Source: Pseudomonadota bacterium (GTDB taxonomy: Bacteria > Bdellovibrionota > Bacteriovoracia > Bacteriovoracales > Bacteriovoracaceae). From it: 30,010 bases of DNA. Below, in pieces: positions 13,544 through 22,224 of this stretch. Position 1 is the stretch's first letter. Every line of letters starts with the position of its first letter. The translations under genes and the position numbers were made by a program. The notes beneath the pieces were generated by a model. The model was given only the letters and a program-made list of their open reading frames with translations. It was not told the DNA's origin and did no database searches. The DNA is taken from positions 1 to 30,010 of the forward strand of contig JAEYUK010000086.1 in assembly GCA_023432655.1 (NCBI GenBank), in the 5' to 3' direction.

Positions 13544-14560
13544 ATGGAAAAAGAACTGGATAAAGAGATCAAGGTCATTGCCCTTAAGCTTCCTTCTGAC
13601 TTACAAGAGAGGATTTTAACTTTTCCTTTTCTTCATGCCATCAGTGAGTACTACCCTAAAGCGGTACTCCATTTTATTACACCGAAACATCAAGTCGAAG
13701 TTCTGAATCTTCTCCCTTTTAAAGCTTATTATCATTTGTACAACGAAGATGAGATGAACAACATTTTCGATGTTCATCGCTTCTGTGCTAATGCCAATAT
13801 CTATAATGTCGACTTGTTTATTTCCCTGACCAATTCATTTGTTGACGCTTGCCTTGGACTTGGATTACGGGCCAAAGAACGAGTGGGCTTTAGTGATAAT
13901 TGGAAAACTCTGGTGTTGACTAAAAAGATACCTCGACCTGTAGGCCATCATGTAGTGGAAGATTTAAACCAACTTTTCCAGTTAGTAGTAGGACATGACG
14001 TTGATAAACGAATGCGAGTTTTGTCACGCCCATTGGATTATATTCTTCCAAAAGAAGAAGAAAAGTCAGAGCAGCCGCCTTATGTTGCGATTAATTTATC
14101 TCCTCTGAGGGAAGCCGTCATCGAAGATGAGTGGATTGATTTAGTGACACTTTTTTCAGATCAAAAAATTGTTTTTTTTGCTTCAGAGGAGCCGGTAAAA
14201 GTAAAACTCTTAATGGATACTTTTCTTGCTCGATTGCCAAAGACTAATACCTACGTGAACTTTGTTTATTACGACTGGATCGAACTAGGGAGAATGCTCG
14301 CTCACTCGGCTGGTGTCATAACCTATTCTGGTGCAGCCGGTGCTCTGAGTGCTTACGTTGGGGCTCGACCGATTATCCTCTATGAAAATGAAAACCCTCA
14401 GAAAACGGGCCCATTTTATTTTATGACTGATGTCGCGATTATGGGTGTTAATGATCCAACATTGGTGAATTCCATTCAGTCCAAAGATGTCTTAAAGAAA
14501 AGAGTCACCTTTGATATGACGAAAGTTTTTGAGAAGGCCTGTGAATTCTTTAAGCTTTAA
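13544..14560 (+). CDS. Glycosyltransferase family 9 / heptosyltransferase-like protein
   Basis: 338 codons. The overall pattern is GT-B of the GT9 type: N-terminal LPSDLQERILTFPFLHAISEYYP (here split over residues 17-39, equivalent to the usual IGDxLLxTPxLxALK), the NVDLFISLTNSF strand-turn, GLRAKERVGF, then the C-terminal domain with PYVAINLSP, EWIDLV, KIVFFASEEP and the donor-site region ITYSGAAGALSAYVGARPIILY. GT9 enzymes add ADP-heptose to LPS core in the inner-membrane cytosolic face; the acceptor and donor here are unknown and some motifs are weak, for example SGAAGA in place of the common DSGPMH. No other LPS gene is adjacent. It overlaps the following convergent gene by 4 bp. Confidence 0.75.
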   Translation: MEKELDKEIKVIALKLPSDLQERILTFPFLHAISEYYPKAVLHFITPKHQVEVLNLLPFKAYYHLYNEDEMNNIFDVHRFCANANIYNVDLFISLTNSFVDACLGLGLRAKERVGFSDNWKTLVLTKKIPRPVGHHVVEDLNQLFQLVVGHDVDKRMRVLSRPLDYILPKEEEKSEQPPYVAINLSPLREAVIEDEWIDLVTLFSDQKIVFFASEEPVKVKLLMDTFLARLPKTNTYVNFVYYDWIELGRMLAHSAGVITYSGAAGALSAYVGARPIILYENENPQKTGPFYFMTDVAIMGVNDPTLVNSIQSKDVLKKRVTFDMTKVFEKACEFFKL

Positions 14561-14949
14561 AGTTCCGAATATCTCTTATCTTTACTGAAGATAAAATTAG
14601 TATTCCTTCCATTATCCCGAGAGATAATAAAATACCCTAGATTCGTGAAAGCAAAGCAAGTCAAAGATTGAGGTATGTCGGCCAAAAGTTGTGAGCAACT
14701 TGGGGCTACTTTAATAATGACTTCATCTGTCCGGCATAATAAGCGGCTGTTAGTTAAAAAAATCAGGGCATTCTTTGCACTTTCATTATCCAGAAATTCT
14801 TTGCCATCATGCCATTCGTCCCGAGTTAATTGGTGGAGACCGGAATGCTTATTGTAGGGAAGAAGCTTATCAAGACAGGTTAATGACTGAGAGTAAGAGA
14901 TCTGGCTGAAGAATAAAAATAGAAAACTTACGAAGGCCATTTGATACAT
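14557..14949 (-). CDS. Small exported protein, function unknown
   Basis: 130 codons. The N-terminus MYQMAFVSFLFLFFSQISYSQS is a signal peptide with cleavage near SYS/QS. The mature part has five cysteines (TCLDK, LLCRT, PSCSQ, LTCFA) and no recognised domain. AAAGGA (14963-14958) lies 8 nt before ATG 14949; ATG 14940 is a poorer choice. It converges with the glycosyltransferase gene (4-bp overlap) and diverges from the porin gene. The 169-bp stretch to the porin start is AT-rich and contains a small CGAAT/ATTCG hairpin around 15045-15060 but no convincing promoter. Confidence 0.7.
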   Translation of the reverse strand: MYQMAFVSFLFLFFSQISYSQSLTCLDKLLPYNKHSGLHQLTRDEWHDGKEFLDNESAKNALIFLTNSRLLCRTDEVIIKVAPSCSQLLADIPQSLTCFAFTNLGYFIISRDNGRNTNFIFSKDKRYSEL

Positions 14950-15118
14950 AAACTTGATCCTTTGTTATAAGTATTTAAGCGCCGAATTAAATTAACTTCA
15001 ACATAATGTTTTAGTTGGAATAGTTGAGTATATTGCATTAGGTGACGAATTTTGATTCGCAAGGCTTAGATCTTCTGAGTTGAATAAAGTAGTTTTTTAA
15101 TAAACCGGAGATTTACAC

Positions 15119-16264
15119 GTGAAAAAAAAATTACTCATTTTTGCCTCTCTTATCTTAAGTAATGGCCTCTTTGCCGAAACTCTCAAGGGCTGGGACTTAA
15201 GCGCCTATGGTTGGATCAAGACTGCCGTGATAGGTGCTTCTGAGAGTTTGGGAAGTTTTAATAATGTGAATCAAACGGCACCCACGCAGGCGGCGCCTCA
15301 TTTAAACAGTCTTAGTTCGGCTTCTCGTTTATCTTTTCAGGCTCAACAAAGTAGGATTGGCGCTTTACTTAAAAAGAATAAGGATGTCACTGGACGTTTT
15401 GAGATTGATTTTTTTGACATAAATAAATCTTCTCCAACAACTCAAATGAATCCTCGTCTCAGAATCGCTTCCATTACCTATTCGAAGGATTCCTATAAGT
15501 TCATCGTTGGCCAGGATTGGGATTTATTTTCTCCGGTAAATGGATTTACTTACTCCCACGTAGGAATGTACTTCATGACAGGTAATACGGGCTTTATGAG
15601 GCAACAAGTCCAAATTTTAAAAGATGTTTCTTCCTGGGAACTAGGAGCAGCTTTAGGTCTGGCCGGAAGTAACCCCGGTATTGCAGAATCCGACCTTGAA
15701 GCTACAAAATCTCCTAGCTACGCTGTGAGATCCAGCTATAAGTTAGATAAAGGACGTGTCGGGGTTTCAGCGATTTATAGCACTCTAAAGTACTCTGAAG
15801 TCAGTAATGCCAGACACGACGATTACGGAATAAATGCTTTTTTTGAGCAAGCGGCCGGAGAATTCTCTTTAAAAAGTGAAGTCTATTTTGGCCAGAATCT
15901 AAACAACATTGGGACACTCTCATTAGGTAAAGGAACAGCCACTTCAGATGTAAAAGAGTTAGGGGGAATGTTTTCTTTACTTAAAAAAGTTGACGACAGA
16001 AACGGCTGGTACGCCGGGGCCGGATTTGCATTGATTACAGAGCCCTCAGAGCTCGAGAGATTAAGTCTTAATGCTTCTCGTGTCGTTGTGAATCCAGGTA
16101 TCAAAAGAAACTATATTCTCAGATTTGGCTGGGAATACAAAATCGCCGAAGACCTTGCCTGGTTTAGCGAGGTTTCCCGTTTTGAAACAGTCTATAAGCT
16201 TCCTGGGAGAGACCAGCTAAATATCGCTGGCAGTTTAGAGTCGGGACTTCAATTAAACTTCTAA
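15119..16264 (+). CDS. Porin-like outer-membrane beta-barrel protein
   Basis: 381 codons starting at GTG 15119, with CGGAG 8 nt upstream. The signal peptide MKKKLLIFASLILSNGLFAE precedes LKGWDLSAYGWIK. Alternating strands typical of a barrel follow: SRLSFQAQQSRIGALLK, GRFEIDFFD, LRIASITYS, YKFIVGQDWDLFSP, and repeated amphipathic strands to a terminal Phe (SGLQLNF), the usual signal for BamA insertion. The SRIG and GQxWDLFSP segments resemble DcaP-like trimeric porins. It should sit in the outer membrane and pass small solutes; specificity is not visible. It faces valS with a weak hairpin between and appears to be a single-gene unit. Confidence 0.87.
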   Translation: MKKKLLIFASLILSNGLFAETLKGWDLSAYGWIKTAVIGASESLGSFNNVNQTAPTQAAPHLNSLSSASRLSFQAQQSRIGALLKKNKDVTGRFEIDFFDINKSSPTTQMNPRLRIASITYSKDSYKFIVGQDWDLFSPVNGFTYSHVGMYFMTGNTGFMRQQVQILKDVSSWELGAALGLAGSNPGIAESDLEATKSPSYAVRSSYKLDKGRVGVSAIYSTLKYSEVSNARHDDYGINAFFEQAAGEFSLKSEVYFGQNLNNIGTLSLGKGTATSDVKELGGMFSLLKKVDDRNGWYAGAGFALITEPSELERLSLNASRVVVNPGIKRNYILRFGWEYKIAEDLAWFSEVSRFETVYKLPGRDQLNIAGSLESGLQLNF

Positions 16265-16266
16265 TT

Positions 16267-16296
16267 AAAATATTCCCTCCGAAGACGGCATATTTT
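16267..16296. terminator. Weak bidirectional terminator between porin and valS
   Basis: AAAATAT (16267-16273) pairs with ATATTTT (16290-16296), with a short inner CCG/CGG stem and an asymmetric internal loop; T6 follows on the plus strand and A-T rich sequence on the minus strand. Placement is right, but the fold is weak. Confidence 0.35.
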
Positions 16297-18963
16297 TTAC
16301 ATGAAACTTTCTAAGATCTGATTTAAGGACTGAAGTTTTTCCTGGAACATTCGGGCCTTCTCTTTAACCTCTTCTCTAACTTCTTCTGGAGCGTTATTCA
16401 TGAAGTTTTGGTTATTGAGTTTCCCTTCAACTTTTTTGTACTCATTCTGAGTCTTTTCCATATCCTTTTTAATTCGATTCACTTGTTCTGTGATGTCGAT
16501 TAATCCTTCTAATGGAATAAAGATTTCCGTATGGGTGGTTGCCAGGGAAGCCGATTTCTTTGGACGCTCTTGAGACTTATTACGAATGGTTCCTGACTTA
16601 ACGTTGGCGAGATCTTTCAGGAAATGACGAGACTCATAAATAAACTTTGCGAGTTTTTTATCATCCGTGAAAAGTTTCACATCGATTTCGTCTTTCGGTT
16701 TCATATTAACTGAAGAGCGGATATTTCTTACACCGGTGGTAACATCAATGAACTTATTCATCATTTCCTGGACTTCAGGGTTTTCTAATGAGGAATCGAA
16801 CTCTACATATTCCTGACCAATCAATAGATTGTTTTCATCTTTTTCAAGATGAGACCAGATTTCTTCAGTGATGAATGGCACGATCGGATGAAGTAGGTTC
16901 ACGATTTTTCTGAAGCAGTACTTCAGCATGGTGGCCCTGATGATCTTGGCTTTCTCATCTTCTCCATAAAGAATGTTTTTTGATAGTTCGATATACCAGG
17001 AACAAAATTTGTCATACACAAAGGAGTAGATGGCAGCGCTGGCATCATCAAAACGATAGACTTCCAGTGACTCGTTCATAGTTTTAGCAACGGTATTAAG
17101 TTCGGCTAAAATCCATTTGTCATGCAAATGCCATTCAGATTTTACCGGTAACTCATCTTGTGCTTTATCCAGATATGGATAAATAAAACGGAAAGCATTC
17201 CATAGTTTATTAACAAAATTTCGGTAGCCTTCAATTCTTTCGGGGTCGAGGTTAAGGTCGCGGTTATAGCCCGATCCTGCGGCCAGAGTGAATCTCATCG
17301 CATCAGCACCATACTGGGAAACCATATCGAGTGGGTCGATCCCGTTTCCTAATGACTTACTCATCTTGCGGCCTTGTTTATCGCGAACAATGGCGTGAAT
17401 ATAAGTGTCTTTAAAAGGTGCCTTGCCGGTGACTTTCATACCCATCATCATCATTCTAGCAACCCAGAAGAAAATGATATCAAAGCCTGTCACCAGGGTA
17501 GTGTTAGGGTAGAATTTATCAAAGCCTTTTGCATTCATGGCATCAGCATCAGGCCAGCCTAGTGTGGAGAGTGGCCACAGTCCTGATGAGAACCAGGTAT
17601 CCAGAACATCCGGATCCTGGAAAATATCTGTGTCACGACACTCGATACATTCGGTTGGTGTTTCTTCACTGGCCCACTGGTGATCGCAGTGGCGGCAATA
17701 ATATACCGGAATCTGATGACCCCACCAAAGCTGACGGGAAATACACCAGTCTTTGGGATTTCTTAACCAGGCAAAATAAGTATTCTCCCAACCTTTCGGG
17801 AAGAAAGTCATATCCCCATTCTCAACAGCTTCAACCGCTACACGTGCCATCTCTGTGGTATTTAAGAACCACTGCTTAGAAACCATTGGTTCAACGATTT
17901 CATCCGAGCGCTCACCATGGCCTACAGGGTGAACGTGATCTTTTTTATCAATGAGGGCACCCAGCTCAGTTAAAACTCTTTCAACTTCTGCACGAGCGTC
18001 TTTGGCCTTGAGTCCTTCAATTTCTGGGGCATTTTTATTGAAGGTTCCATCTTTATTAAGAATATTGATGATTGGAAGTCCGTTGCGTTTTCCAATTTCA
18101 AAGTCATTAAAATCATGGCCCGGAGTTACCTTTAGACACCCAGTTCCTTTTTCTATGTCAACGTGCTCGTCTCCAATAATAGGAACTTCGCGGTTACAGA
18201 TAGGGACGATGGCCGTGAGTCCAATGAGGTCTTTGAAGCGTTCATCTTCTGGGTTTACCGCTACCGCCGTGTCGGCGAAAATAGTCTCTGGTCTGGTGGT
18301 AGCGATAACTAATTCGATATTCGGATCTTCTTTCACTTTATATCTTAAGTGATAGAAGTGGCCTTTTACTTCCTTGTGCTCAACCTCGGCATCGGAAATG
18401 GCCGATTGTAAGACTGGGTCCCAGTTAACAATATAGTCTGACTGATAAATAAGTCCTTCGTTATACATCATGACGAAAAATTTCTTCACCGCTTTGTTAG
18501 GAATGTCATCCAGCGTGAAAGTTGAGTAGTCCCAGTCACAGGAAACACCCATTTTTTGCTGCTGGTTTACAATCTCCGAACCGTATTGTTCTTTCCAGGC
18601 CCAAATACGTTTGGTGAATTCTTCCCGTCCTAAATCGTGGCGGTTTTTCTTCTCTTCTTTCCAGATGAGTTTTTCAACAACTGCCTGAGTAGAAATACCG
18701 GCATGGTCAGTTCCAGGGATCCAAAGTGTTTCATAACCCTTCATTCGCTTAAAGCGAACAAGAGCATCCTGAGTGGTGGCATCAAGGGCGTGACCCATGT
18801 GAAGTTTCCCCGTCACGTTTGGTGGGGGCATGAGGATGGTAAAGCTTTCTTTCTTCTTGCCGGCTTTAGGTTTGAAGGAAGCCTTCTCCATCCATTTTGC
18901 ATACCACTTATCTTCAGCGGCTTTGGGGTCAAACGTCTTTGGAAGATTATTTTCGATTTCCAT
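16297..18963 (-). CDS. valS: Valyl-tRNA synthetase
   Basis: 888 codons, standard ValRS length. It charges tRNA-Val in the cytoplasm. Class I signatures: HIGH motif as HMGH at residues 55-58 in NVTGKLHMGHALD, and KMSKS beginning at Lys533 in GRKMSKSLGNG. The editing (CP1) domain is recognisable by ATTRPETIFADTAVAV and DFNDFEIGKRNGLP, and zinc-type cysteines lie in YYCRHCDHQW and CIECRDTD. The C-terminal ~70 residues form the coiled-coil arm that binds the tRNA, starting near ITEQVNRIKKDMEKT. The start at ATG 18963 overlaps the stop of hisS by one base (TAATG), so hisS and valS are translationally coupled. Confidence 0.98.
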   Translation of the reverse strand: MEIENNLPKTFDPKAAEDKWYAKWMEKASFKPKAGKKKESFTILMPPPNVTGKLHMGHALDATTQDALVRFKRMKGYETLWIPGTDHAGISTQAVVEKLIWKEEKKNRHDLGREEFTKRIWAWKEQYGSEIVNQQQKMGVSCDWDYSTFTLDDIPNKAVKKFFVMMYNEGLIYQSDYIVNWDPVLQSAISDAEVEHKEVKGHFYHLRYKVKEDPNIELVIATTRPETIFADTAVAVNPEDERFKDLIGLTAIVPICNREVPIIGDEHVDIEKGTGCLKVTPGHDFNDFEIGKRNGLPIINILNKDGTFNKNAPEIEGLKAKDARAEVERVLTELGALIDKKDHVHPVGHGERSDEIVEPMVSKQWFLNTTEMARVAVEAVENGDMTFFPKGWENTYFAWLRNPKDWCISRQLWWGHQIPVYYCRHCDHQWASEETPTECIECRDTDIFQDPDVLDTWFSSGLWPLSTLGWPDADAMNAKGFDKFYPNTTLVTGFDIIFFWVARMMMMGMKVTGKAPFKDTYIHAIVRDKQGRKMSKSLGNGIDPLDMVSQYGADAMRFTLAAGSGYNRDLNLDPERIEGYRNFVNKLWNAFRFIYPYLDKAQDELPVKSEWHLHDKWILAELNTVAKTMNESLEVYRFDDASAAIYSFVYDKFCSWYIELSKNILYGEDEKAKIIRATMLKYCFRKIVNLLHPIVPFITEEIWSHLEKDENNLLIGQEYVEFDSSLENPEVQEMMNKFIDVTTGVRNIRSSVNMKPKDEIDVKLFTDDKKLAKFIYESRHFLKDLANVKSGTIRNKSQERPKKSASLATTHTEIFIPLEGLIDITEQVNRIKKDMEKTQNEYKKVEGKLNNQNFMNNAPEEVREEVKEKARMFQEKLQSLNQILESFM

Positions 18964-20246
18964 TATTTTGTTCCTTCTAAGATTTCATCAAAGGTAATTG
19001 TGATTTCGGTCCTGGCCTTAACATCTCTTTTCTTTATTTCACTTTCTGAAACAAAGACGATGTAAGTTACATTCTTCTTGTCTGAATAGTTGAAGACTTT
19101 TTTGTGTTTAGCTTCACCTAGATAGAGTTCGACTTTTTGATTTCTTTCACGAAGTTTTTGAGCAAGCTTCATGGCCGTTCCTTCACTGGCCGAGTCCACA
19201 TAGGCGACCAGGAAATCCAGCTCAGGTCGTGAAAAATCCGGCATGAGATTATGGCTGGTTAAAAAATCAGTTAGCGGTACTTCTCCTAAGCCAATTCCCA
19301 CACCTTCTAAAGCGGGTTCATTAAAAATTTGTAAAAGATTTGCGTACGATCCGCCTCCGGCAATGGCCCGGCGATTATCGGGATGCTTATCAAAGATTTC
19401 AAACACGATGCCCGTATAATAATCTAAGCCTCTCACGATGGACGGCTCAAATTTTACATACTCTGATAGGCCTTGCATTTCAATTTTATCGAAGAATCCA
19501 TAAAGAGAGGTCATCATTTCTTCCAACAAGACGTACTTGGTGGCAAAAGCTTTCACTTCATCAATGGTTTTTAGATTTACAAAGTCTTCAAAGACTCGCG
19601 CCTTATTATCGTCAGCAGTTAAGTTCTTTACTTCAGCGCTGAACTTCTCGGCCGGCATTTTATTTTTAGCGTCTACAAGCTTGTAGAGTTTTTTTGTGGC
19701 AACCGGATCAAGGCCTATGAGTTCACCAAAAACCAGATCCACAAAACGTCTGTCATTGACCATTACTTCGAAATGCTCATGAGAGGCGCCGAAACTTTTT
19801 AGAAGTGTGACGGCCAATTGAATAATTTCGACTTCGCCATGCTGTCCGCCTCCGAAGATATCAGCGTTGTATTGCCAGAACTCACGGAGTCTTCCTTTTT
19901 GAGGTTTTTCATAGCGCATGAGATTGGGAATAGCGTACCAACGAAGAGGCTTTGCCACTTCACGATGGATCTGGGCCACCATGCGTGCCACAGTTGGAGT
20001 CATTTCAGGTCGGATGGCGACCTTCCTTTCACCGCGATCGGTGAAGGAATAAATTTGTTCGTTAATCAGTTCTTCACCGGACTTGGCCAGATAGAGATCT
20101 ACTTCTTCCAAAAGTGGGCCGTCATAGGGTTCATAAGCAAAGCGCTCTGAAACTTCGGCCATTTTTTGAAAAATAAAATTTCTGAGTCGCATCTCTTTAG
20201 GGAAAAAATCCCTGGTTCCGCGGTAGGGGAGTTTATTGAGTGCCAT
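18963..20246 (-). CDS. hisS: Histidyl-tRNA synthetase, divergent motif 3
   Basis: 427 codons, normal for HisRS. Class II features: GTRDFFPKEM at the N-terminus, motif 2 RYEKPQKGRLREFWQYNADIFG, and the histidine-specific RGLDYYTGIVFE. The next block is unusual: GGGSYANLL stands where GGRYDGL is normal, and GVGIGLGEVPL where motif 3 normally ends in Glu-Arg-Leu, so the motif-3 arginine is missing. The C-terminal anticodon-binding domain (from DFLVAYVDSASEG) is intact. Coupling to valS argues for the real synthetase and not the regulatory paralogue HisZ. AAAGGA precedes ATG 20246. It lies 66 bp after the exported gene at 20313-21173; only a lone TATACT (20285-20280) hints at a separate promoter. 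Confidence 0.93.
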   Translation of the reverse strand: MALNKLPYRGTRDFFPKEMRLRNFIFQKMAEVSERFAYEPYDGPLLEEVDLYLAKSGEELINEQIYSFTDRGERKVAIRPEMTPTVARMVAQIHREVAKPLRWYAIPNLMRYEKPQKGRLREFWQYNADIFGGGQHGEVEIIQLAVTLLKSFGASHEHFEVMVNDRRFVDLVFGELIGLDPVATKKLYKLVDAKNKMPAEKFSAEVKNLTADDNKARVFEDFVNLKTIDEVKAFATKYVLLEEMMTSLYGFFDKIEMQGLSEYVKFEPSIVRGLDYYTGIVFEIFDKHPDNRRAIAGGGSYANLLQIFNEPALEGVGIGLGEVPLTDFLTSHNLMPDFSRPELDFLVAYVDSASEGTAMKLAQKLRERNQKVELYLGEAKHKKVFNYSDKKNVTYIVFVSESEIKKRDVKARTEITITFDEILEGTK

Positions 20247-20312
20247 ACATGTCCTTTTGTCTGCGGCTTTGCGAGTGACAGTATACTCTTTTTGACTCGA
20301 TGACTTATAGTG

Positions 20313-21173
20313 TTATGGTGCCTTCTCTTCTAACTCTTTGGAGAGTTCATCAGAGATTGGACTTAAGTCGTCGGGACTCAGATCCTGCAGTTGTTCCTGG
20401 GCTTCGGTTTTGGCCTGTTCCGACTGCTCTTTGAGTGACAGAGGAATATCGTCTTGCTGCATGCGCTTAATGTCTTCCGGATGAAGCTCCAGGAGTTTTG
20501 CCGGAATGTTAAAAATTGTGACCTTGGTGCCAGTCTCAGCACTAGAGGCATATCTTTTAAACAAAAGAGACCTTTCATTGAGACGCTTCAAGATGATCCA
20601 TGAGACATCTTTGGTTAGCTGGTTAAACTCGGTGGTGCCGAGGCTATCCATTCTGTCGATCCACGGAAGTAGGTAGTTCAGGTATCGGGCAAAGCGCACG
20701 GCTTGAGATTTTTTGGCATCCGAAAAGGCCTGTGGGTTAAAGCTCTGGGCCGTAATAAGACCCAGGGATTTGCGGTAATTGAGTTCCGCCATGATGGAGC
20801 GCCAAATCCATTGAGAAAAAGGGGTCAGGTATTTTTGCTTTTCTTTAAAACTACTTTCTAATCTTTCGAGCAGGAAAGTCGTTACATCAAAGCTTCTCAC
20901 TTTTACAAACTTATGTTCCAGAACGTTTTTAATGACCTCGGATTTCATCAGCATGAAGATGTGTTCTTTGCCTAGAAAGCCCAGGTTCTCGTCTAAATCC
21001 TTACAGATTCCCACCAGTTTAATCTTTTCGGCAGATGTCTTCGTGCTGAGTTTTAACGATTCAAAAAGATGATTGAATTCCAGAGGAACCCTGTCGTTAA
21101 CAGTCTTGAAGTCTTTGTCAAAACCCCAGGCACCGGTAGAAAATATTAGCAGCATCATTATTTTATAAATCAA
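20313..21173 (-). CDS. Exported protein of unknown function (third of an exported trio)
   Basis: 286 codons from TTG 21173, which has AGAGGAG seven bases upstream; ATG 21158 and 21155 are too far from it. A signal peptide (MIYKIMMLLIFSTGAWG) precedes an almost all-helical, highly charged mature protein with a single cysteine (GICKD) and a Glu/Gln/Pro-rich tail (QAKTEAQEQLQDLSPDDL, ELSKELEEKAP). I recognise no family. The helical, acidic-tailed form suits a periplasmic scaffold or partner protein; that is inference. It overlaps the preceding gene by 11 bp, so the two are coupled. hisS follows after 66 bp on the same strand. Confidence 0.72.
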   Translation of the reverse strand: MIYKIMMLLIFSTGAWGFDKDFKTVNDRVPLEFNHLFESLKLSTKTSAEKIKLVGICKDLDENLGFLGKEHIFMLMKSEVIKNVLEHKFVKVRSFDVTTFLLERLESSFKEKQKYLTPFSQWIWRSIMAELNYRKSLGLITAQSFNPQAFSDAKKSQAVRFARYLNYLLPWIDRMDSLGTTEFNQLTKDVSWIILKRLNERSLLFKRYASSAETGTKVTIFNIPAKLLELHPEDIKRMQQDDIPLSLKEQSEQAKTEAQEQLQDLSPDDLSPISDELSKELEEKAP

Positions 21174-22224
21174 TCTGCAGCTCCTCTCTGGTCGGGACAG
21201 CTTTTAAAATATCTTCACCCAGATTAAAACTTCCTTCAACGACGAAAAACTCGCCCCTCATAGGGATAAGAACTCTGCCGTCCATTTCGATTAATTGAGT
21301 GACATGTTTCAGATTGGATTTTGCTTCAATCTTCTTGGTTTTAATTTCCAGTTTAACGACTTCACTTACTTTATAATTAAGTTCTTTATCCCAATTTAAG
21401 GTCTTGATGAAATAGAGAGAATCGGGACGACAAACCATGTTGCCGGTATCTTGCTCACTTGAACTGTATAGTGAAGTTAATCCGGCCGAGCCTACGATAT
21501 CCTGGAATTTAATATACTGAATGCTGCTTCCGCGGTTAACCCCGTCATATGGAAATTCTCCTACGGCAAGATAGTCATCTCCTGAACACACTTCCAGTCG
21601 AGTCGCCGATTGAGAACTCTTATAAATTATCTTACTTTGTTTGGTAGATAATTTATAAGAAACCAAAGCGGAATAACCACTTTCATTGATGTCTGTATAA
21701 TAGATTAAATCCGCTGCCAGCATTTCCACTTCCGGCACAAAAAAAGGATTTGCTTTCTTACTGAGCTTAATCTCGTACTTTTTCTGGGTGAGAAGATTCT
21801 GAATGTGAATTGTCTTCTCCAGAGGGTCATAGAAAGTCATCCATTCATCGGCCAGATGAAGACGGGCATTTTTACCTTCGCCAATTAATCGCGAAACGCT
21901 ATTGCCGTAATCGACCACAAAAATACGATGCTTCTTTAAAAGATTCATTTCAGCATGTGGACTGGGTATAGATTCGATCGCCAGACGATTTTTATATCGG
22001 CTTCCAGTGACGATAAAATCATTCTGTTGACCTTCGTTTAAGAAGTCCATACTTCGGAAGCTGCTGACAAAACCGAGGACACCCGGTTTTTTCTTTATGT
22101 AGGCGTAGCGCCCATCCATACTTATAAATCTCAAAGTATCAGAAGCATGTTTGGTAAGAAATCGGGGTAATTCTTTTTGAGCATTTGCACTTAAGGCAAA
22201 AAGTAAAATACTAATCCAAAGCAT
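21163..22224 (-). CDS. Exported protein, possible beta-propeller (second of an exported trio)
   Basis: 353 codons, start ATG 22224. Signal peptide MLWISILLFALSANAQ. The mature part is a run of short beta strands with repeated blades of the form strand-turn-strand (ISMDGRYAYIKKK, HRIFVVDYGNS, ADEWMTFYDPLEKTIHIQNL, DLIYYTDINESGY, DYLAVGEFPYDG, DSLYFIKTLNW, and VLIPMRGEFFVVEG), which suggests a beta-propeller; only two cysteines (EVCSG, MVCRP), possibly one disulfide. No specific family is recognised. It starts 14 bp inside the end of the 643-codon gene and its end overlaps the next gene by 11 bp, so all three exported proteins should be made together. Confidence 0.72.
   Translation of the reverse strand: MLWISILLFALSANAQKELPRFLTKHASDTLRFISMDGRYAYIKKKPGVLGFVSSFRSMDFLNEGQQNDFIVTGSRYKNRLAIESIPSPHAEMNLLKKHRIFVVDYGNSVSRLIGEGKNARLHLADEWMTFYDPLEKTIHIQNLLTQKKYEIKLSKKANPFFVPEVEMLAADLIYYTDINESGYSALVSYKLSTKQSKIIYKSSQSATRLEVCSGDDYLAVGEFPYDGVNRGSSIQYIKFQDIVGSAGLTSLYSSSEQDTGNMVCRPDSLYFIKTLNWDKELNYKVSEVVKLEIKTKKIEAKSNLKHVTQLIEMDGRVLIPMRGEFFVVEGSFNLGEDILKAVPTREELQIDL

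Noticed and set aside
14528..14580. CTTTAA-GCT-TTAAAG as a terminator between the GT9-like gene and its convergent neighbour
   Set aside because: Short A-T stem without a following T-run on either strand.
20280..20308. Separate promoter for hisS based on TATACT
   Set aside because: No acceptable -35 at 16-18 bp (ATAAGT at best) and no extended -10, so read-through from upstream is equally likely.
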